From the NCBI GenBank assembly GCA_037447655.1, contig JBBHKE010001235.1, forward strand, positions 24,215-88,214: DNA of 64,000 nucleotides. Reading direction: 5' to 3'. Position numbers and translations under genes: made by a program. The notes beneath the pieces are model-generated. The model saw nothing but the letters and a program-made list of their open reading frames with translations, was not told where the DNA came from and made no database searches. This stretch comes from Zygnema cylindricum. Its lineage: Eukaryota; Streptophyta; Zygnematophyceae; Zygnematales; Zygnemataceae. Positions 45,390 through 56,659 of this stretch are shown one piece after another; within the stretch, counting starts at the first letter, position 1; each line of letters begins with the position of its first letter.

Positions 45390-46177
45390 TTTTGCACACT
45401 GTTTATAGTAAGGGCTTTTACAGGATAGGCTGGGGACGTACTTCTACGTCTTAGCAGCAAAACAGATTAAGTCAGCCCTAATTTATGTAACTTGCACGGG
45501 ACACGATGACGTTTTAGGGTTGGCAAGGACCGAGGAGCGCGATTCTACGTGTGAAAGTTTTATTATATTTTTGCCAGCTCTGTCACAAGTCATACGGGCT
45601 CCAAGCCTGCTACAGGCTTTATTTGCTGTCCGCCGTCGATCTTATCGGCAATCCTCCGCATTTAGGGTTTCTAGTCGGTCGACATACGGATATAGTGATA
45701 TACCCTTTATCGATGTCAGTATTAAATGGGTTTTGCCACGTAGGCAAGAGGTCACAATCGGGTACCTAAATCTGTACACGACCAGTACCCGCCCCCCCGC
45801 GTCGGATCGGGAACGGATTCGGGTGCCAAATTTTTGGGGGCCGGCGGGACTTTGCTGTGTGATTAAAAATAAAAAAAAAACAAATTCGGGTACGGTCGAG
45901 TAAGCAAAAAACGAAAAAAATGAAGGTTTCGTAAGTATGTTCGACTACACCGCCAATCGCTATTAGCGTACAGGTTTTTTTACTGTAGCGTATAGGAATT
46001 ATTACACTGATTTAGCTAATAAGGAAATTGAAAATTTTCAAAAAAAATATACATTTTAATTGTTTACTAATGCTAATTTAGGTCTTTGAAAAGAACAAAT
46101 GTCGGTCGCAAAATTGCTTACACTAATATAGGTACTAGTACAAAATCTGACAAATTGTACATTCACACAATCGAAAC

Positions 46178-47163
46178 CATAGTTCAAAAGTAGGCTTTTT
46201 TATGGTAGGCCTTTGGTAGGCGCACAAAACTTTGCACAAAACTCGCGCAACGTAGGCATACTGTATGTGTGTGCGTCGTGCACACTTCTGTACGAACGTC
46301 TGAATTTGACGTAAGATCAAAGTACAGTGCACGCCGCCGGACGGAATTTTGTAGCGAACTGACACGGCGTAGGATGACATTCCGTGGGAAAAAAAACCGG
46401 GAAAAAAAAGAACCCGGAAAATTCTCAAATAGCGTAGTTTATTCTATATTTTTCTTTACTCTAATTAGGGCTATTTTCCAAGTACCGTAAAAAATGAAAG
46501 TACGTTGTCTGTTAAATAGAGTGGTGTACGATCAGTGTCAGACTGTACATAAATGCACCTTTTAAGTTAAAAAGTACAATGAATTAGTATTAGTAACAGC
46601 GGACGCATGAGAATGTGCGTTCTAAAAAGGGAAAAAAACCATATCGTAAAAAATCCCGTTCACACATATCCGTCTGACAACCGCGTTTCGACCGTGTGAA
46701 CGCCAACTGGGTTGGTCTGTAGGTTTTGGTAGTTTTTTTGGCAATGTGGCATTTTTTTTTTTTTATCGTCCCATATTGCATGGTTGGTCAATTTGAGGCT
46801 TTATTTAGTGTGGCCCTCAAATTGCAGACGTTAATATGACAGATTGTCCTTTCGTAAGTTGTGTTATGGGCTTTTTATGTGATCTTCTGAAATCGCCTAC
46901 TTTGATCAACGACCGTCCGATCGTCCAAATCTGACGGTTTAAATAAAAAGTCCCTCAAAACTCACAGAAATATTTTTTTTTGTCTGATTTTTTTTTTAAA
47001 TTTAGACATGTCGTTTAATTCTATATTGATCAATGTGCAACTCAACCCTGTTCCTATTTTATTTCATTTTGCGGCCAATACAATATGGGTCTTAAGGGCA
47101 TGTTGTATGTTTTGCGTACAATAGGCATATTGTATGGGCACGGTCACCTACTTTTGAACTATG
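46178..47163. mobile_element. hAT-like non-autonomous DNA transposon, 986 bp
   Basis: Perfect 17-bp terminal inverted repeats catagttcaaaagtagg. Flanks atcgaaac (46170-46177) and gtcgaaac (47164-47171) look like an 8-bp target duplication with one change. Copy A near 38280 (tcgaaaagtggttgc) shows the unoccupied site. No transposase frame inside. Confidence 0.8.
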
Positions 47164-48960
47164 GTCGAAACGTGGTTGTTGGACGAATATGTGCAAACGT
47201 GATATTTGACAGCCCAATTTCATCTCCTTTTTAGAGCGCATATTCTCATGCGTTCATGGTTACTAAAACCCATTAACTATACTTTTTCACTTAAAATGGT
47301 ACAATTTTGTACGGTCTGAAACTTACCGTACAACACACTATTTAAATGACATTTTTGTACTTTGTATCATGGAAGGTATGAGGGAGATGTACCGATAATT
47401 TTGTTTTTGTTCGGGTACGAGCGGGTATGGGTAGTAGCAAGAAATTGAGTTTCGATTAACTTTTTTGTCGTAAACGCGTATCGGGTACCGTGTAACAGAT
47501 AAGAGCGTGACATCACCCGGCCGGATTTCGGGCGTTCAGATTTTGAAAATCAAAAATGTCGGATTTGGGTATCGGAAACTTTGATTTTTGCGACCTCTGA
47601 CTTATGCAACCAATACTGAATCTTGCAACTTTTTGGCCCCCCGGGGTGCCGAAGACGTCCGCGACCGCTCGTTTAGGGTTTATTTTTTCTGTTTCTGTTT
47701 TTTTTTTATTAAAAAAACAATCCAAAACCCTATTTCTCGTACCCAATCCCAAGAGGTGCCGAATGTCGGTGCGAGGTTCCGCGAGGTGCCGAAGGTCCCA
47801 CACTTGTATGGGGGCTTGCTCGATACCCATACTCTGTACCTTCCGTGCTGGCTCGATGGAGCAAACGCTTAACAAATACGTACAAACCAAAAAAAATAGG
47901 GCGGGAAATTCCGCCGTACACTTGGATTTTTGAGAATCGTGGATATCTGTACGTACACTTGTACCCCGAGAATCTGCCGATAAACCTTTACGAAAGGGGA
48001 GATTCATACCGCGCTCACTAAAATTTTTCCCATGCGTTACTACCAGAAAACTAAAATGTAATGTACCTATCCGACAACGAGGCAGGAATTGTACGGCCAT
48101 GCAGACGTTTTCAAATTTGTCTATTAAGCTCCTATTGGTCGGAAAAGGAAGATCCTAGTGGGTTGAAATGGATCTATCCATTTTGTTTTTTTATCAGTTT
48201 ATCCTTCGTGGGGCAGCTGTCAAGCTTCCGATCTGCCGTACCGTTTAGCTGGAAAATCGTACGTTTCAAAAGACTCCAAAAATTGACCGAAAGATTTTTG
48301 TCGCGTCGCTACAGTCTAGAATCTGACTCGAAGTCGACATAAATCTCCCCTCGTGTAAATGTTGTCGGCGGTGGGATATAGTATCTGAAGACACGTGACG
48401 ATGTTATTATAGATTAGGGAGACATAAGATCGACCGTCCATTTCTACACGTAGGCTGAAAATCGTCAGCGGTAACGATTTCTTCACTCCGTGTTTTCCGG
48501 AGATATCGTCACACGTCATCACTGTGGAAGCACAGTCATCGTCCCGCTGTCGCCACTTACAACTCTCCTCTTTCTTTCCGCAAAAATTTACGGCGTGACC
48601 ATATCTTATTATATTTTGTCTCTTGCCGAGGCTTCGGATAAAAGCCTGCCACGTAGATTTTGTGCACAACTACTGTACTTTATGTCAGACTATCCAAGGT
48701 CCAGATGTGCCAATGGATGCAGTATGGAGCAATCATTAGAATGAACGACTCTTGTGTACGGACGATTACGACCTGACGAGATTTCGGGTCTTGTGTACGG
48801 ATACATAAAACCTGCTGGCAATGTCGTTCGCAAGTTGTCCACCCTGTCATCGCTTGAAGTTTCTACGCTATAACGCTTTAGCCACAAGTTCTATGATGAG
48901 GTGTCCGTAATTGACAGGCTGTCCTAACAGCGTTACTGACTGTCACATGGAGGACTTAGG

Positions 48961-49695
48961 GTGCGTCTCCATGTACTTATAACTTTGCGAAAATCTTTGT
49001 TTTTTAGCGCAGATCCGACGGACCCAGATTTCAGACGTCCCTATGTGTACCAAACGAAGTTGTCACTTAAGGGCGTGACGATTGTATACGTCAGCAATGC
49101 CCGTGACGGCTGCCGACAGTGTACAACCTGTGATGACGCACGTTATTTTTTGTAGCTGCTTGTGACGTCGCATGACTTTTCGTGACATTGTAGACGTACC
49201 GCCATCCAACCTGTGCCGTTAACGTCTCTTGTCAGCTTCACGTGAAATGGCATCGGATCTGCGAAATACAATCCGTATAAGGCGCAAACGGACAAAACCA
49301 AACAAATTGTGTACTTTTCTTTGTCGTACCTGAACGCAAGCGGACAAAACATAGCAGATCTTGCACTTTTTGTCGTCGCTTGAATTCTATTGAATTTTAT
49401 TGAAATTATTTTACACGTGCGACTACGTGTTTCTATTTGTTTTTCAAAATTATTTGTTTTAAAACACATCTTCCCTGTGTTTTATATAAAAGTTTGAAGA
49501 TGACATTTTTTGGCGTGGCCGTGGGTCGAAGAACACAAAACAACAACATGTAGTACATCTTAAATTCGATGATGACGCAAAATGTACTTCTCATTTAATC
49601 TATTTTTTGTATGGTTTAAACTTACGAGGTACGACTCTAAGTTTTACAAGAAAAAGAGATAAAAAAAACCCTTACTTAGGCAGATGGAGACGCAC
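48961..49695. mobile_element. hAT-like non-autonomous DNA transposon, 735 bp
   Basis: Ends gtgcgtctccat and atggagacgcac. Flanks acttagg (48954-48960) and atttagg (49696-49702). Copy A at about 39534-39550 (ggacttagggggtttcccca) is the empty site. No transposase frame. Confidence 0.72.
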
Positions 49696-49702
49696 ATTTA
49701 GG

Positions 49703-50060
49703 GGCTTTCCCCATGTAATCGATACTTTGAAGAAGTATTTTGGACTTTAGTGAAGATTCTCCGTACTACTTCGAAGAGCGTCCCAATGTGCGAAAATGAA
49801 ATTGGAACTTTGGAATGTGACGGTTGTAGACGTGGGTGCATCTTGTGACGATTGAAGGCCACTACGAGACTCCAACGATTGGTGACGCCTACAAAAACAG
49901 CAACGACTATAGACGTCTAGTTTTTTGTGACATTGTAGATGTTTAGGGTTTTGTGATATTGTGACGCCATGCTCACTTGTGACAACGTCGCCGTCATTGA
50001 TTCTAGATCTTCCCACCATGGTTTCCCGATTTCGTTTTTTCCACTTTTCTCACAGGACTT
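49703..50060 (+). repeat. dispersed repeat shared with 42240-42625 (inverted)
   Basis: Shared blocks: ccccatgtaatcgatacttt, ttttggactttag, gtagatgtttagggttttgt and the end tttcccgatttcgttttttc. Unknown class. Confidence 0.6.
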
Positions 50061-51044
50061 GCCATAAAATATACCGAAAAATTGTCAAAATAATTATTTT
50101 TCAAATATATTTCATTTTATACCAATACTACCATAACTCATTTTAAAAAGTGTGAGATAAAAGTGATCGTGGGAGAGGGAGAGGGGAGAGGCGACGACGA
50201 CGTAAAATTTTGGAAAAGACCTATGAATAAAAGTGGAGATCCGAGACCCATGCAATTTTTTTTTGTACACGCACGTGATGGGCAGAGAGAAAAATAGCGA
50301 GTACTCTCCTTCGTCCCAATTTTTTTCCACTCGTGTGGCGTGTGCGTGGATCGTTTGCCATTCGTTGTTTGAGCGCTACTTTGACTGAAATATCTTGCGA
50401 GGTGATTTTTTATACAGTTTTTTGATGGGTTGGTTTCTTTTGCCCCAGGGTCGAAAAGTGGAAAACGCCAAAATGCATTCACATGGCGACAAACATAAAG
50501 TACATTCGAAGTGTCGAATTGACGTTCACTGTATTGTGGTAAAAGTGGTTTTTTGTGCGACAAAGTTTTCCTCTTTTGGGACTAAATTTTGGGGAAAAAC
50601 GATAAAAAAAAATAAATACTTTAATTCTTCAATACTTCAATACTTTAACATCACCCTTAGGCGTAAAATTGAATCTAATCGTGAAGCATTGAACTTAGGG
50701 TGAAGCTTCATCAAGAGAAAAGTGAGGTTGCTTACTGTAAAAAATGCATTTTCGTAAAAGGTCGTACTGTTTTTTCTAATTTTTTGTTTAAACATAATCA
50801 TTGGAGATGTAGTAAGATTCTCAAATTTTTTGGGCGAAAACGTCGACCGTCCGATTCTGTGTTTTTCAAGCAAGTTGTCATTAGATCTAATGTGTGGCTA
50901 GTCTTTTCCCTTGTTTTTTAAAAGGAGTCTAGCTACACATTGGACGAGTAAAATTTGTACACGTGGAAAGGTCACATATGATCCACGATAGACGTGAGAT
51001 AGGAACCTTACATGTGGCATAGGCCACGCGCCTTCGTGTAACTC
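50061..51044. other. no gene recognised; old repeats
   Basis: 50160-50560 shares blocks with 26290-26410, 30180-30310 and 52780-53090 (for example gacctatgaataaaagtgga, a reverse form of the 26.3-kb block). Frames are not coding-like. Confidence 0.5.
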
Positions 51045-51732
51045 TGTGACCTCCATTGGCCCACAAAATATCCAGCTTATAAGAAGCCTCTAGGATAAAA
51101 TTTTCCCTCTTAGCTTTCACCCCAAATAAATAACACCCGGTCAAGCATCAATTCTAACCAACCTCACTCCAGTGAGGGCCCGACTCCCTTGAGCCAGACG
51201 CAAAAAGAGTTTATGAGTGTGTCTTCTGAGCAGTAAATTATGGTTGGCCAAAGATGGCCTATAAATACAAAAGGATTCTCAAAGAGAGGCGCATCCAAAA
51301 AATGTCTAAGTTCGAAATCCTAGTCCCTCTCTGAACCCTCTACTACAACTGTACCTAACCAATCACATGACTACACAGTACAGGAAGGTACAGATACAGG
51401 AAGGTACAGATGCCGCTGTATATCTTGTACGGCCATGGTATGGCATGACCGTCCCGCTGACTCACGTTAATTTTTGAGCCAACATGGTTCCCCTACCCGT
51501 AATGTCCGTTGTCCACTCATGGCTTACCACGTGTTATCCGATGGCGTTGCCTCCATAAACCGCCAGCTGACCACTACGATGCACTGGCTCCACTGTGAGT
51601 CGTCCGATCTGAAATCGACATTTAATTTCGTCCATTAAATTAAATGTTGTTTCGTGAATTTTGTGCAGTCCTTTTGTTTCGTGTTCGTTCCGTCCCGTAA
51701 TCCGTTAAATGGAAATTATCAAGTTGTACCTA
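51045..51732 (-). repeat. LTR related to 40297-41195, truncated by the LTR at 51733
   Basis: It begins tgtgacctccattggccc and keeps the U5 to U3 order, including the GTAC module near 51385-51432. It stops at tgtaccta where the opposite-strand LTR starts. Confidence 0.75.
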
Positions 51733-52586
51733 TGTTAAAAAGAGGTAATTTATAAATCACTTCTCTATTTTAGTTAGACTATAAAGAGAGAGAGAGAAAG
51801 TATCAAAGAAAAGCCATGGTTGCCGCCTTCTTCAGAAGGTGTCAAACTGAAGTGGAGGGCGTTTTACCAAAAGGTTGTCCCTATCTGCATTTGAACCTAG
51901 GTCTTGAGAAGTCACTAGAGCTTGCCGCCTTATCCATTAATTTGTTGAAGAAAAGATACACTTACGACGTTTGATAAATAGATAAATAATGACGAAATGG
52001 CTAATTCATACCAAACTAACAAACAATGCGCGTGAAACAATTCACGCACGCACGCAAATTCAAATCGTGTAAATATATTTGATCGGACAGTCGTCATTGC
52101 AGCCTCCATCCGGAATGAGTTTATGGCGGCCTTTGGAGATAGCATCACTCGATACCACGTGGTGCCATATTATTTGACATCGAAGAAGATGATAGGACGA
52201 ATCATGACTCCCGATTTGACAAGCGTCACCTTGAAGGCCATGCCGTATATCCCCCACTGTACCTTCTTGTACTATACAGTGTTCCTTTGGACTAGGTTTT
52301 AGTAGTAGGTAGTACTGAGTAGGCAGACTAGGACTTAGTGAAATTGAGGTACCTCTTTCTAAGAGAGCTTGTAACTATAAAGGTAATCTTTGATCAACCA
52401 TAACTTACTGCTCAAGGGAACAAATTCACTGATTGTGTTTGCGTTCCGCTCAGGGGAGTCACGTCCTCACAAGGGTGAGGGTTGTAAGAATACTTGTGTA
52501 CCATGGTGGCTCTTATTTATTGGGAAAGAGGAAGGGGCATACATTATCCTAGAGGCTTTATATAGGTTACCATTTTGTGGGTCAAA
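51733..52586 (+). repeat. LTR (plus) inserted in or joined to the LTR at 51045
   Basis: It starts tgttaaaaagaggtaattt, with the purine run gagagagagagaaag, gccatggttgccgcc, the antisense tRNA-like module at 51873-51947 (minus strand: aatggataaggcggcaagc, ggttcaaatgc), GTAC blocks and the U5 block cctagaggctttatatagg. The very end is missing (gggtcaa joined to gag). Confidence 0.75.
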
Positions 52587-52760
52587 ATTGGGATGATACA
52601 ATGGGAATGAGTTTAATGAAAGAGAGCACCATAGCGCTTAGGAGAGGGAACCCAAGTGTTCAAACATTATTTGCAGGATCTGATTGGCGGAAGCGTGATG
52701 AGGAGAAAGGGAATAATCCCTATCAAAAATTTAGAGGAAGAGGAGAAGGAGGCGAAGGTG
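52587..52760 (+). pseudogene. gag fragment directly behind the LTR
   Basis: MGMSLMKESTIALRRGNPSV, LFAGSDWRKRDEEKGN and NPYQKFRGRG correspond to residues between MQGMDGSSW and the zinc knuckle in element 5 gag. The primer-binding site and gag N-terminus are missing. At the position of the TAG in elements 5 and 9 this copy has TGG (Trp). Confidence 0.7.
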
Positions 52761-53407
52761 ACATAAGCTTTTGCAAAAGACCCATGAATGAAGATGGAGG
52801 TATGATACCCCCTGCAATTTGTTTTTCGAACATGCGCTTGACGGGCAAGGAAAAAAAAAGTTGTCCTCGACAAAAAAAAGTTGTCCTCTCCTTGGTGCTG
52901 AAAATTTCCCATTCATGTGGCACATGCTTGGAAATTTTTCTAATTGTTGTTTAAGTGATACTTCAACAAAAACCACCTCGCCAGGTGATTTTTCGTTAAT
53001 TTCTTTTGATGATCTTGATTCTCCTTTCTCTAGGTCGAGGAAAACGCCAAAATGAATACAAAAGACGACAAAATCAGAGTACATTAAAAGTAGCAAAATG
53101 AAGTTCACTTTTTTTCCACAAACGATTACCAGCAATTAAACCGCACTTAATATGTATGTAACGGGAATAAACAAGGTTAAAGCGGGTTAACTTATAACAA
53201 ATGAAATAAATTTCACATACCGTGCTATTTCATGTCCACGTTTCCATAAAATGTCTTTAACCAAAAAATTGTATGTGCCGATGAAAAAGCTTTCAGTGCG
53301 CACTGTACCACTCCATAATCCTAACATCTGTATGTGACCTTTCACACATTTTTTTTTGGTCAGAACTCACATGGTAATCACTAAAAAAAAATACATGTGT
53401 CATGTAG

Positions 53408-54248
53408 GCATATGCGCTAGCACGTGACAACGACCTTTCGTCCTCATTTATCTGGCGACGTGTGAATAAAAACAATGAACTGATTTATGCAGTTTTTTTT
53501 TGCGCTGCTATTGGTGCAATTGTTCTCTCGACTTTTTATACAATTGGTGGCATGGCAAGTGTCACATATCAAACAAGCTTTTTACCGCCGATGTTGTTGC
53601 GAATTTTTAAATGTGATGAAAGTTTCCCGCACGGACCCTTTTACTTAAAACCCTATTTTGGACCAGCATGGTAAGTGCGCCAAACAAACTTATTGTTATG
53701 AGATGGTTTTGGCTCATTTTCTGTGCCTATCTCTTTTGAGTCATGATCGTTAGGGAGTACACATCATCTGTCTAGTGTTCAATATTTATGGTTTAGTATT
53801 TGAACTTGTTAACATATTATTCCACGTTAATTCCATGCATGTATTACTATTGAAAGTCCACCATGTATCTTGTTTCATTGGCTTTCGTCTTTTTATTAGT
53901 TAATTTATCCACAAAGGCGTAGATGGCAACAGTTGTAGTTTTTTATTCTTTTTTTTTCCTTGTTTCTTATCTCTAATTTCTTATTTTTCGTTTATTGATT
54001 GTCGTTTTTTCGTCATGGCAGTAAGCTTATCCAAGTAATATCCGTGATGTGGAACATATACAATTGTTATATTTATGTTGCCATATTGCTACCCCATTAC
54101 ATGGAAGAACTTCAATTATGCCCCTATAGAAAATGCAATTGTTTATTTTTTTTTAAATATTTGGTGGGTAATGGATGCACGTAGATGGTTTATTGGACCG
54201 GTCCGAAAATTGGTCTAAAAAAATCTTGTTGATGAACAAAAGAACTAG
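53408..54248 (+). pseudogene. decayed copy of the last two permease exons
   Basis: Exon 8 copy 53408-53670: AYALARDN, a loss of seven codons (the segment before FYTIGGMAS), then SVTYQTSFLPPMLLRIF and HGPFYLKPYFGPAW, with the GTAAGT donor kept. Exon 9 copy 54022-54248: KLIQVISVMW, then frameshifts; the tail is still recognisable as WMHVDGLLDR-type shifted sequence. No upstream exons are nearby. Confidence 0.88.
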
Positions 54249-54321
54249 GTGAGGGTTTATACCTCCTCGGAGGTTTATAAGAAGGTAAAAAAAGAAACGA
54301 CATTATTTACCAGTTATGATG

Positions 54322-54412
54322 AGAATTAGAAGTTGAGAAATAGAAGTTATCAAAATTAGAAGTTGAGAAATAGAAGTTATCAGAATTAGAAGTTGAGAAA
54401 TAGAAGTTATCA
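54322..54412. repeat. three tandem copies of a 32-bp unit
   Basis: Unit attagaagttgagaaatag plus aagttatca, absent from the parent locus at 28.7 kb, so it arose after the duplication. Confidence 0.85.
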
Positions 54413-54429
54413 GTATTATCATGAACAGT

Positions 54430-55930
54430 AAAAGTTGTCTAGGCATGGATGCACCAAATTGCATTTCTCCAAAATAGAGTGTGAGTCGGCGGTTGATTTG
54501 GTTTATCTTTTCATATTTAAAGATATATAGGGTTTAATAAACAAAAGGGAATAGAAAGGAAACTGGTGTGAGATGACAAGTCGATCCAAACTCGGCTCCT
54601 TCCAATTCTCGAAAAAAAGATGTTTTTTTGACGTGTTGGGGGCTCAATAAAAATCTTTATGCATTTTAAAGTTGATCATGCACGAAAGTAATGTAATGTG
54701 TGGATAATGCTTCCAAATGCCCCTAGCATTTTATTGGAGGTGGATTGGCGGATGCCATGAAATCATACAAAAAAGGAAAATATCATTGCAATAATGAAAT
54801 AAAATAAGTTGAAATTGAAATGATTTTTTCAAATGCGAAGAGTCCACTATAAACCGAGTCACACTAATAATGGAGCGTAAGCAATGTGGAGCGTTATTGC
54901 GCTTTAATGCGTTGTAATAAGGATCCTAGCCTAGGTTTTGTGTTCTGTACTTTACTTAGTGATTTGTACATACATTGGTTGGTAAAGACGACTCTTTCGT
55001 AGGAATTTTTTTTAGGCTTTGATTCTTTTTAGTGTAACTAGTTGTACCTCCCTAAGTTACGCCTAGATTAGATCTTCCATTTAGGGCCTTTACGGCTACC
55101 CTTTTCTCTTGTCTTATTATAAGACTCCCTTGTGTCTTCGTGTAGAATTATTCAAACGAAAAGACACTCAAACGACAAACCTCTTCTCTCTCACATTATG
55201 TTGTGATGAATGGAGCTATCAAGGCATAGATGTACCAACATGAATTTTTCCAAAAAAGGTGTGAGGAGGCGATTAATTTGGTTTATCTTTTGGTTTTTAA
55301 GGATTTTTAGGGTTTGATAAACAAAAAGGTATAGAAAGGAAACTGGGGTGAGATGACAAGTCGGTCGAAAGTCGCGCACTTCCAATGAAGGGTAATAAGA
55401 TGATTTTTTGACATGTTGGGAGATAAATAAAAATGTTTACCTATTTTAAATTTGTTTGTGGAAGAAAGTAATATAATGTATGAATAATTTTTCCACATAT
55501 CGTTAGCATTTTTTTGGAAGTTTATAAGTAGATGCCTTGAATACACTAAAGGAAAATGTCATCGCATTGATGAAATGGATTAAATTAAATATGGAATGAT
55601 TTTTGCAAATGAGAAGAGTCATTCATACACAAATTTGCAGAGCTTAATGTGGAACGTATGTGTGCTTCAGTGCGTTGTATTAAATATCCTAGGCTAGATT
55701 TTAATCGATTTTTTCAATATGGCAATTTACAAAATACGAGCGATCAAAATTAATGAAGTAGATTCAGAGGGCTAATTTGAAAAGAAAAGTACGGCGATAT
55801 GACCACGATAATAAATGGAAGGGAACATACTTAAAAAAAGACAAAATGAACAAAGGGCATCTAGTAAAAGGATGGAGGGGATCGACGCCTTAAATGACAT
55901 GTAACTATAACTCCAAGTAAAAGACACGTG
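54430..55930. repeat. secondary tandem duplication inside the inverted segment
   Basis: 54450-54960 and 55215-55700 both correspond to 28.2-28.7 kb reversed (gaaaggaaactgg...tgagatgacaagtcg in each). 54960-55200 between them is unmatched, with no gene. Confidence 0.7.
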
Positions 55931-56039
55931 GAACAAGCGCTAAATGATCTATAACACCCCCCCTCAAGCAAACACAAGGAAGTACAGTGAGAGAAAAAAA
56001 GGGAATTTTGGTCGGAGTAGGAGGAAGTCGAAGGCTAGA

Positions 56040-56390
56040 GGAGAATCGACGTTAACCAAAATGAGGCCAATGGAGAGCCTTGGTGAGATAATCGGCCACT
56101 TAATCATAAAATTATCATAAAGAAGTTAGAGAGCGCCATTGTGGACAAACTCTTAAGAATAAATGATATTAAATGTCAATGTGTTTAGTCCGATTCTGAT
56201 ATTCAGGATTCCGAATTAATGCAAATTCTCTTTGAGAGTAGGAGAAGAAAAGAGAAGGAGCTGAAAAGGGAACTCTGAGATTGGAGGGACGAGTCCGAAG
56301 CCAAACGACTTCCTCGGCAGCATGGCAAGCAGCTATGTATAAAGGCTCAGTGCTAAGACATGTGGTGGTGCTAAGACATGCGGTGGTGGG
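56040..56390 (-). pseudogene. inverted copy of the RNase H remnant at 27580-27905
   Basis: The minus strand reads YIAACHAAEEVVWLR and a shifted continuation to HLTKALHWPHFG-like residues. It is more decayed than the plus-strand copy. Confidence 0.65.
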
Positions 56391-56659
56391 TTGCTTCTAT
56401 AGGACCAAAAACTAATCCCATCCCAAAAAATACCAGCTAGTAAAGTGAAGTGAAAACTCACATCTTAGGGCCAATAATTAATGAAGCCGTTTACATGGGA
56501 GACAATTCAAAGGTATGTGAGACAAATGTAGGTTGAAAAAGACAGAAACACATTTTGGTAAGTAGGAAGTTGATTTTTTCCATTTGTATTGTTTTTGTTA
56601 TTAAACAGCTGAATAATTTTACGTTAAAAACAGCCAATTTAATGAATACTCGTTTAGGT
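56391..56659. other. no gene recognised
   Basis: AT-rich border between the duplication and element 8. Confidence 0.45.

Larger units (their letters stand above)
45390..49796 (+). repeat. unknown dispersed repeat, copy B (4.4 kb with insertions)
   Basis: Same order as copy A, expanded by insertions at 46178-47163 and 48961-49695 and a unique stretch about 47390-48060. Frames inside (for example 47513-48100) have no recognisable motif. Confidence 0.75.
52890..56390 (+). repeat. inverted genomic duplication of 27.6-30.3 kb (3' end of permease gene)
   Basis: Introns, exons and 3' flank are all collinear in reverse orientation: ggtgctgaaaatttcccatt at 52901 with 30310, cagtgcgcactgtac at 53296 with 29790, exon 8, the intron, exon 9, the 3' flank, and the RNase H remnant. 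Because introns are kept, this was DNA duplication, not retroposition. Confidence 0.85.

Noticed and set aside
47513-48100. 195-codon minus frame in repeat copy B
   Set aside because: No recognisable domain, lies in repeat DNA, and the frame is not kept in copy A.
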